A model generated the notes under the pieces. That model was not told the DNA's origin and made no database searches. It saw only the letters and a program-made list of their open reading frames with translations. Position numbers and translations under genes: made by a program. Below, in pieces: positions 22,511-33,367 of a DNA stretch of 64,000 nucleotides (its first letter is position 1; every line of letters starts with the position of its first letter). This DNA comes from Sambucus nigra (taxonomy: Eukaryota; Streptophyta; Magnoliopsida; Dipsacales; Adoxaceae): the NCBI GenBank assembly GCA_949130495.1, contig OX422223.1:73530751-73594750 (forward strand), read 5' to 3'.

Positions 22511-23770
22511 ATTGACAAAGAATATAGATATATTAATAAAGGATATAGGCCCAGTGAAGTGTATTGAAAACATAAATCGAAATATATTAATTAATAATAA
22601 AAAAACTCTAGATAGATGGGAAGAGTATTTTCAAGGATTGTTGAATGAAGGATATCCCAAAAAGGTTGTCGAGAACATAGAACTGAATATAGGAATGGTA
22701 TGTCCGATTACTGAAAAAGAAGTAGACATATTAATAAGAAAAATGGGATAGAAAAAAGTGATTGGCTCGGATAAAATACCCATAGAGGGATAGACTTGGA
22801 AGTATAGGGATAAAATGCTTAACATATTTACTTAATAAAATTTTAAAAGGAAACATGTCATATGACTGGAGAAAAAAGAACCATAATACCTTTGTATAAA
22901 AATAAAGGGGATAAACAAAACATCAATAATTATAGAGGAATCAAACTGATGAATTACACTATGAAATTATAGGAAAAAGTTATAAAACAATAATTAAGGA
23001 ATTAATCAATTATTTCGGACAATCAATTTGAATTTATGCTAGGGCGATCCATCATACGTAAGGACTTTGTGTTATACAAGAAAATTACTTATTTTCTTAT
23101 TTATGCCAGAATTGTATGTGGCATAAGATATGCATGATTACTTATTTTCTTATTACTTATTTTCTTATTTATGCCTGAACTGTATGTGGCATAAGATATG
23201 TATGATAACACAAAGTCCTTACTTATTTATGCCAAAACTATATGTGGAGAAATTAATGACTTTACGATTAAATTGGCCCTACATCAAAGATCGGCCTTAA
23301 GTCCTTACTTATTTGTTGTAGTATTGGATGAGATTACTAAGGATATACAAGAAGAAGTTCCATAGTGCATGTTGTTTGCGGATGATATAGTTTTAGCAGA
23401 CGTTTCAAAGGGGCGCTTAGCGATGAGAGTCGACACTTGGAGAAATGCCTTAGAGTCTAATGGACTAAAAATCAATAGAAATAAAACTGAATTTATGGAA
23501 TGTAAATTTAATAACGAAGCGTGGGATAACATAATGTTAAAGATTGAAGAAAAAAAATAAACCAAACTAATAAATTTCATTATCTAGGTTCAGTGTTACA
23601 GAGTAATGGAAATATTAATGATGATGTTATGAGTAGAACATCAACTGGTTGGATGAAACGAATACAACCGAGTGGAGTGTTATGAGATAAGAGGATAACT
23701 AATAAATTAAAAGGAGAATTTTATAGAACAGTTGTGAGGACCGCAAGTGCTGGGCTATAAAGAAAAAAAT
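22511..23770 (+). pseudogene. RTE LINE reverse transcriptase, rearranged
   Basis: 22512-22751 has LDRWEEYFQGLLNEG. 22750-22960 has a degraded DKIP..GW, then RTIIPLYKNKGDKQNINNYR. 23270-23340 encodes ALHQRSALSPYLFVVVLDEI, and 23369-23560 holds MLFADDIVLAD with the catalytic FADD intact, then GLKINRNKTEFMECKF. The final block YLGSVLQSNGNINDDV is in another frame near 23580. The block between the finger and palm motifs is disrupted by the insertion at 23058-23222. Confidence 0.85.
23058..23222. repeat. Inverted repeat around a partly duplicated insert within the RTE RT
   Basis: GTAAGGACTTTGTGTTAT (23058-23075) is the exact reverse complement of ATAACACAAAGTCCTTAC (23205-23222). Between them, a unit containing TTATGCC, TGTATGTGG and CATAAGATATG occurs twice, and a third partial copy (TTATGCCAAAACTATATGTGG) follows at 23225-23246 where the normal RT frame resumes. 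Confidence 0.85.
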
Positions 23771-23852
23771 GCAACAAAATACTAATAAACCCAAATCTCA
23801 TCACAAATGTTTAACCACACGGGCACAGAGAGTGAGATAAGGAGGAAAATCG

Positions 23853-24055
23853 TGGCTTCAATGGGAACGTGTTCGCCAATACGATGGATATATAATTTAA
23901 ATCAATGCAATCAATATCAAGCTGCTTCAATCTGGCCTCGCTAGCAGGCCTCACATACGCTGGATCCCCATGAACTTCCAGGGGACCACCTTCAACAGTT
24001 TTCAGCCCGCATTTTGTAGCTAATTGAACTTTATCTCTCATCGCTCCCTTAAAGC
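23853..24055 (-). pseudogene. Aldo-keto reductase exon fragment
   Basis: The minus strand encodes MRDKVQLATKCGLKTVEGG, then LEVHGDPAYVRPASEARLKQ and LDIDCIDLNY; a frameshift follows, after which another frame reads HRIGEHVPIEA. This matches the (A/T)(K)-containing exon of plant NADPH aldo-keto reductases of the perakine reductase / auxin-induced PCNT115 type. The catalytic Lys (ATK) is kept and the catalytic His (normally YYQHR) is present only in the shifted frame. A splice acceptor, TTTATGGTGCAG, abuts the exon on the minus strand (24056-24067). No other exon was found, so this is a dead remnant. Confidence 0.85.
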
Positions 24056-24223
24056 CTGCACCATAAATTCATATAAGTCGGTCAGTTATATAACACAACG
24101 AGTTGCAGATACTCAACTACCATTGTGTTAAAATACTAAAAAGTTCATTTTTCTAATCAAAATTTTTCACAAGATAAGGAAATGTGTGACACGTGACATT
24201 GTGCTACCACATATTTTATAAAT
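24056..24223 (-). other. Remnant intron of the aldo-keto reductase fragment
   Basis: It starts with the splice acceptor read on the minus strand and is otherwise featureless AT-rich DNA up to the Helitron-like end at 24224. Confidence 0.4.
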
Positions 24224-24235
24224 ACTAGTTGTGCC

Positions 24236-24252
24236 CACGTGCGTTGCACGTG
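24236..24252 (-). other. Helitron 3' terminal hairpin
   Basis: CACGTGCGTTGCACGTG is a perfect stem of CACGTGC/GCACGTG with a GTT loop, 7 bases from the CTAGT end. Such hairpins are the replication-stop signal in Helitrons. Confidence 0.65.
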
Positions 24253-25739
24253 AAACTTAATCCGGGTATATAATTTAAGCATTGAAATAATGAAATCGTG
24301 AAATGACAAGGAATTGAAAAGTGTTTTCATAAATCATCGTACGGTTGTGGGCTAAAAGATTTGAACCAACGTATAAAAAATATTTTGGTATTATTTGGCC
24401 AACGTCGCACGTAGTTTAAACGTCAGTTGTTCGACGGGCAGCATTTCAGAGTTAACTGATGTTCCTTTGCTAGTGGGCACCAATTGCTCAATCTTGGCAC
24501 GGCATGTGGCGTAGGCTACTATAAACTTCCATCGGGGAGTGGGTTGGTTACTTTAAGCCTGCCATAATGTGGGACATCAGTTATGAAAAGTATACCAAAA
24601 TGAGAAGATAAGCATGCATATCACCAAAAAGCGGACATATCACGTAATTGTTAAATAACAATAGCTAAAAAAAATAAGAAATACTTGATTCAAAAGGATA
24701 AGCAAGCAATATGTAAGATTATGAGTATTATTACGATGGGCTTGTGGTGTAATTTCAAATAGTCTATTCAATTCTTTTTTTTTTCCGACCTTTGTTTAAG
24801 GTAATGGATTTGTCTTCACGTGCACAAAAAGATCAAACAAACACTAATTTTTTTTAAGTTTTAACCCAAAGATGCTCTTGTTTTGCAGTTTGAAGATCAC
24901 AATCAAAATCAATTTAACACTGTAAATTGCACAATTAATATGTTATCTAAGCATTCATTTGTTTCATAAAAAAAACAAAGGAAACTTTGTAATAAACAAA
25001 TTAAAACGTGTTATGTTTTGTTTATATATTAAGTTCATTCTGAAATCAATTTGGATATAGCATGGAAAGTATATTCATCTTAAATAAAAAGACTTCAAAT
25101 AAGACAAATAAACGAAAATTTCGCGAATCTGCATTTCTCACAAATGTATCCTCCAAAAAAACATTAATAATGGTTTTTAAAACACGTTAAAATGAATTTC
25201 TCATGAACTCTGAGACAAATATCTGTCAGGAAAAGTCTTGTTTTTGGATAGTCTTATACTTTTATATTATAAATTTTATAACTAAGGTAACAGACCATCC
25301 AATAACATAAAGCAAGATTTTCAAAAAGTGTATTTATTATAGAAAGAGCAACCCAAAAAGTGTGTTTATTATAGAAAGAGCAACCCATCTCAACTTATAA
25401 TAAGAATCTTTTAGTCTAATAAGACTCATGTGAATAGTTTTTAATGTTTCAGTTTATTCGTTCATCACAATAGGCTATTTGCCTCATCCTAATGTTTAAG
25501 GTAATTTTCATAGTGATATTGTTAACTCAGCTGATTAGTAACTTTTGTTATTTTATTTTATTTTTATTTAGATTCGAGTTCTTTTGGGGTATGTTTTGTT
25601 CTTACCTATGTTTTTATTTGTTAATTTTTTAGGCAGTGATAAATTTGCTTTATGTGTTGGGAAATTTTGCTAGGTTATTTGAATGGATGTAAATTTTTTA
25701 TAACTAAATAGGATATGTTAATAATTTACAAATTAACAT

Positions 25740-26060
25740 ACCCTCCACCACTCACACCCAAAGACCAGAAACCAAAATAAATACATAAATAAAAAATAAA
25801 AAATAACAACTCCCAGCAAACCATTAAGTCCACCACTCACAATCTCCATCAACGCTAAAAAAAAGGCAACCACCACCACTTTCACCTCCACCACCCCAAC
25901 CTCCACCTCCTACGACCTAACCCACCCACCCACCAACACTCACAAAAAAACAGAATATAGGAGCACATACCATCGTCAAACAACCACAACCCACCCACCC
26001 ACCCACCGCACCACCCACACCCCATACTCACAGCCACCACACTTTTCAGCCACCGCCACA
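25740..26060. repeat. A/C-rich low-complexity tract with a G-quadruplex motif
   Basis: Runs of CCACC and CCCA words dominate. 25990-26004 is CCCACCCACCCACCC, so the minus strand reads GGGTGGGTGGGTGGG, four G-triplets with one-base loops, a very stable quadruplex type. It lies inside the Helitron-like element. Whether it comes from a captured proline- or glycine-coding region is unknown. Confidence 0.7.
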
Positions 26061-28705
26061 ATCGAAAGAAAAATTGACATCGAAAAAAATATCCAACAAA
26101 GTAAATTTTGGGTTGTTAAATGACGGTACTATTGGCCCAAAGTGAAAAATACATGCAATTAACACAATTAACAAAAGACCGATAATTCTTCCCCATTCTA
26201 ACATCAAGAAAAGAAATAATAGCAAATAAGAAATTATAGAAATTTGTTCTCAATATCTCTACATTTAATCCCATAAATTCACAAGTGGAAAACATAATAT
26301 AATCAACCAACTGAAGTTCAAATGGATGGAGTAAAAAAAATTAAAGAGCCAACAACAAATATTCTATAGATATTCAATATATATATTCCATTATTAAGAC
26401 ACGAAAGATAATAAATTTTTACTCTTACAACACAAAGTAGAGTCCTCATATCTCTCTCCTTGACACTTTTAATAGCCTGGAACGAAACAAAAATATCATT
26501 AGCGTCAAAAGTAATTTTCAAACTTATCTCAAACATTTCACTGCAATGAAAAATAAAATATAAACTCCAAAAGAAACCTGTCCAAGCATCTTTTGTTCAT
26601 TTTGAACTTCTTAAAATTATCAAGTCAGTGACATATAAACAAAATTACATTTCCATACAAAATCCAACAATTTCCAGTCATTAGTTGGAGTATTAAAGTA
26701 TCCAATCATACGTTTAAAGTAATTCAGACCTTCAATTATACGTTGAACTTAATAAGAATATTTAGCGCAGAATTATTGCTCTTTAGCATAAGCAAAATTA
26801 TTCAGGAGAACAAAGAAATTACAAAAATAATACAGTTACTTAAAAAGAACTAAACCTCACTGAAGAAAACAGAAGAAAAATACTAACTAGTACATATATT
26901 ATGGGCAGCATAATGACTCATAATTCAGGCATGTTGTTACATTCACATTCACAATTACAATTTTCATATTTTTCTTTCAAATTTCTTCCTAATAATTTAT
27001 TGACATGTGCACCTATAAATTATCATCCAAGAAGAAAAGGCTTTAAGATGCGGTAATTACAAAGTTTGTTTGGATGCAGTAATATTCATTAATAGTTTTA
27101 GCATCAGAATCAGAGTCATTATTTTTAACAATTGGGGGGAAATTCATGGTTGGTGTATGTAAAAAAGAATCCACCAACTTCTTCAACCCTAATAAACGAA
27201 AACTCGAGCGGCTTTCGGAGATACTAATTTTTCCATTGCGAATTTTTTTTCTTTGACTTGGAAAGAGATTTTCAAAATGCAACGTGTCATTTACAGCTAT
27301 TGAAAGAGGACTATATATCACTCAAATATTACATTGTCTAATTATACAAATGATAGATCCAAGAAACGGGCACAACAAGCATATTTGTATTATCATTAAC
27401 TTTTATAGACGAGGGCGAAGTGTTGCTAAATTCAAACAGTTTCAAAGAACATTTTCAGGATTATACTACTATTGGTATCTTTTTAAGAACTACCGTTGCC
27501 ATGTAAGTGCCCAAACCCATAAAGTCTAAAGAACATTTACATAAAAAAATTGAAACAAACAGAGGATTAAACTAAAAAAAAATTGAAACGAACATAGGAT
27601 TAAACTATACCAACTACTAGCAAAACCAAAAAATGTAATTACAAACAGAGTGGGGAGTATCATGGGTTTTAGTGTCAACCCACCTGAAGGACCCCTTGCT
27701 TGAGTCCACCGCACAAAAAAAAGAGCCAAAGGCCCATTGTTAGGGCCTCATGGCCATAACGCAGCGTAGGAACCAGCACACAACTGTCGAGACCAGTGCT
27801 TTGAGAGATATGTGCAGGGGTTCTGAATAGTGCCAGATTAATCATATTTTTCGGAATCAACATGGTGGGTGTTGTTTGCACGCTCGGACAGAGAGTGAGG
27901 AACTTTGGTCCATATTGTATCTACAAATCAGATTGAATTGAATTGGGAAAGAGATAACTCATTTTGGTGCCTCAAAATTAGATTGAATTGAGAAAGAGAT
28001 AAATCATCTTTGATGCCACAAAACATATTGTACATATTATACATTGTGTGATTCTCTACGACACACATACTACAAGAAAAAAGAGAATTGAGAATCATCA
28101 AGAGGTATAAAAATATTAGCAACATCCAATAACCAAATGAGTTTGTAATAAAACCAAAACAAGCATCCAATTTTCATTCCAAAACTACAAAACACATTCA
28201 TCAACAAAATGCCCCAAAATATATTAACAAAACTAAAATGGATCGCACACACACACACAGATACACACATAGATACATATATGCATATATACATACGCAA
28301 GTGTACATAGGAGGAACTCACAAAAGATGAATCGGAAAAAGTTGAAGTTACTATCAGATCAAAATTTATACAAGCTGCAATCCCTAATTTACCTCGTTCT
28401 TTATCCATAATCTTCGAACCTAAGCTTTGTTTTCACCACCGACAGAAGTCTAATATGTTGTTAATAAAGGAGGCGTTGATGATTTCAAAGGTCACTGTTG
28501 AAGGCAGAAAACAGAGGGACGCGAGAGGTTCATTGAGATGATGATGGGGCGTGCTGAAACAATAGGTCAAGTATATGAGATGTGATTAGATGAAAGGTTT
28601 GATCTTCATATGGTTGAAGGGTATTTCGGGGATTGTACTTTAGTGGAGGATTATTTAGTCATTTGACCATTCCAATCAAACTTCCCTCTTTTTAAGTAGT
28701 AGAGA

Positions 28706-28799
28706 TATGTATTAATAGATGGAGATTATTACGGTACATATATATGGGGATGCAACTTATTAAAAGTTTATTTGGGTAGTCCCCATAAGTGATCACTCA
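28706..28799. other. Host sequence between the Helitron-like element and the solo LTR
   Basis: Short AT-rich spacer with no recognisable feature. It continues at 31747 on the other side of the solo LTR. Confidence 0.4.
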
Positions 28800-28804
28800 T
28801 CTTC
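28800..28804. repeat. Target-site duplication, left
   Basis: TCTTC directly before the LTR start; the identical TCTTC follows the LTR end at 31742-31746. Confidence 0.85.
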
Positions 28805-31741
28805 TGTGACACCCCGACTAATTAAATACCGGGTAGATACTCCTTTATTAAATCAATACAAATTGCCAAGTTGGTTCAGTTAATAGCATCACTGTCGAAA
28901 ACATTTTAATAATTACTAACCACTTAGTATTTAAAAAGTAAGTTGCCAAATTTTAAGTTAAGTCTGGTTAACATGCAGTAAAAGAATAATGGAAGAATAA
29001 CAACCATTCACCATAATGAAGAAATGAATAACCAATGAAGTAATAAAAAGTCCGGAGGAAAACTCCTCACAACAATCCCACAACTGAAAATAAAATGACA
29101 AGTCTCAATCCTGAATTAATTACATGCCAGAAGTCTGAATAACTGAAATAAATGAAGTGCCTCTAAAAGGAATGGGCGACATGCCCTACAACTGATAAAT
29201 CTGAATATCGAGTCAAGATAGACGAAGCGTCTACAAGCAAAGTCCTGTAACTTCCACAAACAGCTACATCTCGTCACCTGAATGAGGATCCTAAGCATGG
29301 TGTCCTTGTGGCTGGGCACCAAAAATGGTTTTTACAAAAATAGATTTGAAAGCAAATGGGTCAGAGCCCGAAAGTGGAAATCATTTTAAAAACAGCAAGA
29401 GTTTTAATAACATTAAAACATTAAATGCAAAATACATGTTAGGACGTGCACTCACATGAAATTCTCACCTCTCCACTACACGTGCACTCCTAACGTACCG
29501 TACCCATCTAAATGACATCCATATCTAACCAAACCCTAATAAGTTCTACCCCTTACTACTCGATCCCCATATTACATTCTAGCGTTATCAATTTAAATAG
29601 AGAGCTTTACTTAAACTCAGATTCTCAATTTGTAATACAATTCACTATCGTTTAACCCATTATGTTTTCTCAAAACATTACCATAATTATATTCTCAATA
29701 CCAACATGAAAGTTCCCATTAATTAAGTGTATATTATTCACGTCATAAATATACAATACAAGCACCCCGAGACTAAGCTGCTGTGCACACATACTCTGCT
29801 ATCCATCCCGGTACATCACGTACATAAGGATCACGCATTACGAATCTCTGAGGAATCGTTCTCAGATAACAACATCACAAATAATGGAGGCGAACACAGT
29901 CACATCACATGGGTCACGCACATACCGGCGCTCCCATGATCAGCAGACTTATTGACATCCCAATAAGTCCTTCTCTGACCTATGTTCATCGAGGTACCAG
30001 TCTAAATCCGGGCAACACAAGGATTAGAGGGCCCTAAGCGAACGTAAACCTCCCGTGATAGCAAGTATGGTAGGTATGTCATACACATAAAAGCAATACA
30101 TATACTAAGTATGCACACATCTCAGTAATCACCATAATTTATTTGTAGTACACATCTCATTCTCGTACCGACATATAATGCTACACAATTTATATGTTCC
30201 CGATTAATATAATAATTTAGGCCATCAATAGTTCTCGCATCGTAATAGACACTCACGTCCTACTTCATAATTTCCCTTAGATTCAAACTACACTTCTAGG
30301 TTTTACTCCTCATTATATCCCAAATGTCCCAAATATATCAATTAATCCACAAGGAAGTATTATCTCTACATATAAACAAGGTTATGGGACACTCGGGATC
30401 AAAACAGGCTAAAAAGCCTAAACTGTCAGCTCGTTAGAAGTCTCGTTCGAACGAGGCTGTTCGAACGAGAGTTCGTTCGAACGAAGTGGGCTTTCTAACG
30501 AGGTCTCGTTCGAACGAAATCATCGAACGAACTTCACTCTCGTTAGAAGTCAAAGGTCAACTCGTTAGAAGCTCATTCGAACGAGCTCGTTCAAACGACC
30601 TGGGCAGGTCTTCTAACGACTGGCAAGTTTCGAGCCTAGATTTTCCTAATCTCGTTTTTCCAACTTCTCTTCACCTCTAACCTCTTCTAAACATTAATCC
30701 AACGATTATTCAAAGCTACTAATCATCCCTAAACATATTTAGGTCATATACTAACACATTTTGTGGGGTTAATTCATCCTAACCTTATTCAATTATTAAA
30801 TCTCCACATCTTCTTCCCCAATTTCAAGAACATGAACCCTATAAATTAAATTCATCCATAGGAATAAATAAGTCCGATTTTATGGTATAAAAGATGTATT
30901 TTTCACTGACTAATCATCCTAACATTGTTCTACATGCAATCTCCTCATAAAATTATAAATCTCTACATCACATTCAATGGGTTTTATCATTCTCTAAGAA
31001 CAATGAAATTCTGTCAATTTCCTACGCATGGAAGAAACATTCTTTGTAATAAACGAAATTAAACCACTTGCCTTATGTATATCTCTGATTTTGATGTCGA
31101 TTTGATGAATGATTCTCCCTCTCTCTGCAAAATTCTCCTCTCCTCTCCTCTCTCTCTACAAGCTTTCTTCTCCAAAGTGATAATGGTGGCTAGGGTTTGC
31201 CTAGGAACTCTTTTGGAACAAATTCTAATAACCCCCGTAGCCCATTAAGTCCTAAGATATGGTTAGTGGGTTTAGTGGCTAATTACCAAGTCAGATTTTT
31301 AATTCCCAATTTTCGTAGGTTTTAATTCTCAAAAATTCAAAATTACCAAACTACCCTTATACGTTGTCGGATGGCCTAAAAATGCCCCGAGACCCAAACT
31401 AAACCCCCGGCTAGTGTTTTCTGACTATTTCGACCCTTCCGGACGCGTTGGCGCACTCAAAACGACCATACGGTTAATAGAAATAAAATTCACTTTTTAA
31501 TTAAAATAAATATATTCCTAACGCGACTGTCACACGCGTCACAACAAAATTTCCAAATTGCCGTATTTCAATCTCACGACAAATTTCATAATTAAATATT
31601 CATATATAATCATATATGCACGTTATAATCAAATACCAACTCGCATCTCGCTAATATTTTAATCCGGATTAATTTCCAATTAATACACATTTAATTCAAT
31701 TAATCCCATAAATAAATATCACAAAAATACGGGGTATTACA
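28805..31741 (-). mobile_element. Solo LTR, 2.94 kb, probably Ty3/gypsy
   Basis: It begins TGTGACACCCCG and ends CGGGGTATTACA, with a perfect 5-bp target duplication, and no internal region follows. It arose by LTR-LTR recombination. Minus orientation is inferred from the promoter-like order on that strand: palindromes (30442-30620), then TTTATATG near 30370-30378. A second copy starts at 49556. CACCCCG-type termini and this length suit Tekay/Del-like chromoviruses, but no pol is present to confirm. The ORFs inside are not genes. Confidence 0.85.
30430..30621. repeat. Dense palindrome cassette of the solo LTR
   Basis: Two motif types alternate. Perfect palindromes: CTCGTTCGAACGAG (30442-30455), TTCGTTCGAACGAA (30472-30485) and TCGTTCGAACGA (30506-30517), with diverged units near 30573-30599. 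Interleaved is CTCGTTAGAAG, seen three times directly (about 30430, 30539, 30561), with CTTTCTAACGAG (30491) and CTTCTAACGAC (about 30611) inverted. On the minus strand the cluster ends about 50 bp before the TATA-like site. Confidence 0.85.
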
Positions 31742-31746
31742 TCTTC
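31742..31746. repeat. Target-site duplication, right
   Basis: TCTTC directly after CGGGGTATTACA, identical to 28800-28804. Confidence 0.85.
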
Positions 31747-32593
31747 ATCAAGTTTAAGAACTAAACCAAGATTCTCAAAATGTATCCCAAGATCGTGATC
31801 ATATCTCGATATCTTTTAGATAAAATTATGGGGGTTTTTGGAAAAGGTCCTCATAATTCTCAAAGTGTATAAAAATAGGTCACTCCACATAATTTTATAA
31901 ATTTAGTCCCTGTACTAAAAAACACCATGAAAATTGGTGAAAAATGGTGCCGCTGGCGCAGACCAAATAAATGAACTCCTAACTCTAAAGGGACCACACA
32001 AATAAATGCTATTGTACCAAAGGGACTAGATTTATAAACTTGTAAATTATTGTCCTAAAAATCCAAATATAAGAAGGAACATGATTTTTACCTTAATTCT
32101 CTATAAAATTATTTGTAGATGATATAAATCACCAATATTTATTAAAAATTATTTTTTCAATATTTTAAAAAATTAATCCAAAGGGGTAATTCTCACGACT
32201 CGTGCATACATGTGTCTATATATATAGTTAGAAACCCCTGACATCATAAAATAAGGTGTTGATATCATAACCATTTTTTTCAAAATTAATAAAAAAAAAA
32301 TTATTTGGTAATTTTTTTGTAGATGACCCATCTACCAAAATAAATGAAAGGTGACTACAAAAATTTTACTTATCTTTTTATTATGAAAATAATCTAAAAA
32401 AATTGAGGAAAAAATATATACTAAAAAATGTGCGCCCCCAAAATGAAGTTCTTATATACTATAATTTTTTTTTATAAAAATAGTTAAAAACTTATTTTTC
32501 CTGTTGAAACCTTTTACAAATGATATTTTCAAGTTAATTTATGTATGTGAATAATAACCAACTGATCTTATACACAAACACGTCACACTTGTG
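31747..32593. other. Non-coding AT-rich stretch
   Basis: No gene seen. Text such as GTCCCTGTACTAAAAAACACC near 31912, and GGGACTAGATTTATAAAC near 32022, suggests an old dispersed repeat in which the two ends partly mirror each other, but no boundaries are clear. Confidence 0.3.
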
Positions 32594-32872
32594 CAGTGAC
32601 GGATACAGAATTTATGATCGCGGGAAATGTCGTGAGTTCGAGGCAGGAGCCCCCAAAATAATTTTTTTAAAATTAGAGTTTTATACAAATTATAGCTTTA
32701 GTTTCTAGTTTCATACAAATTTTTTACTTTTTTATTCTAAAAATTACAAAAAAAAAAAAAACTCATTATTTGTCTTTCACTTTCTATCTTTATATATAGC
32801 ACCTCTAAAAAAATTGAAATATAAATAAAAGGGATCATTAATGCCTCCTGGCCCCAAGTGCATCCACCCCTG
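32594..32872. mobile_element. hAT-type MITE
   Basis: 279 bp with terminal inverted repeats CAGTGACGGATACA / TGCATCCACCCCTG (reverse CAGGGGTGGATGCA), starting with the CAG typical of hAT elements. Flanks CACTTGTG (32586-32593) and CACTTGAG (32873-32880) form an 8-bp target duplication with one mismatch, the hAT length. It has no transposase. Confidence 0.7.
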
Positions 32873-33173
32873 CACTTGAGGACACAATTTGGTGACACCT
32901 ACATCATTCATGAATAACTTAAACGAACCACATCTAGTAATAATGTCAACCAATAATACAAAAAACAAAAAAAAATATGCCAAAATCCCATGTCTTCAAA
33001 ATGAGTGAAATGACAATGAATAATGTTAGGCAGATCCTAAAATGTGAATTTTTTTTGTGACATGATTCATGTGTCAAACACATGTTAGATGATTTGTTTT
33101 TAAATAAACTCACGTGAATTACAAATAACACGTTAGACGGGTCACTGAGGGAAAAAAAATAATTCTAGGCCAA

Positions 33174-33315
33174 CTCTCATTTGGAATTCAATGGTATGAC
33201 TCACTGACATGACGTACTCATATTAGCTCATGGTTAGACCCAATTACTATTGGATCGGGACACGAGCCAAAGCATATAAAACAAATCAATGAGTCCTTTG
33301 AGTCGCAAATGAGAG
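33174..33315. mobile_element. Possible small MITE
   Basis: CTCTCATTTG (33174-33183) and CAAATGAGAG (33306-33315) are a perfect 10-bp inverted pair, extended imperfectly inward for about 15 bp, around a 142-bp unit. No clear target duplication. Superfamily unknown. Confidence 0.3.
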
Positions 33316-33367
33316 ACTACTAGAAAAAAAGGGTGACATTTTAGATTTAAACCAAGAGGAATGGATC

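Larger units (their letters stand above)
21370..23770 (+). mobile_element. RTE-type LINE, decayed
   Basis: Endonuclease blocks at the start and RT blocks at the end follow the RTE order, and the protein words (LACLQETKWKG, YKNKGD, NYRGIKL, MLFADDIVL, FYRT) are those of plant RTE LINEs, not L1. Stops break every domain. Part of RT at 23058-23222 is replaced by a rearranged block. No target duplication or 3' simple repeat could be identified. Confidence 0.85.
24224..28705 (-). mobile_element. Helitron-like element, non-autonomous
   Basis: On the minus strand the element starts TCTCTACTACTTAAAAAG (reverse of 28688-28705) after an A, and ends CACGTGC-AAC-GCACGTG, GGCACAA, CTAGT (reverse of 24224-24252). 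The terminal hairpin has a perfect 7-bp stem and 3-base loop and is followed after 7 bases by CTRRT (CTAGT). A TC start, CTRRT end and subterminal hairpin are Helitron hallmarks. The 3' flank is A, not the expected T, so the exact end is less sure. No Rep/helicase or recognisable captured gene was found; ORFs at 27043-27881 are unassigned. Confidence 0.6.

Noticed and set aside
27043..27881. Minus-strand ORFs inside the Helitron-like element as captured genes
   Set aside because: No recognisable family and no clear exon structure, so no gene is called, though cargo remains possible.
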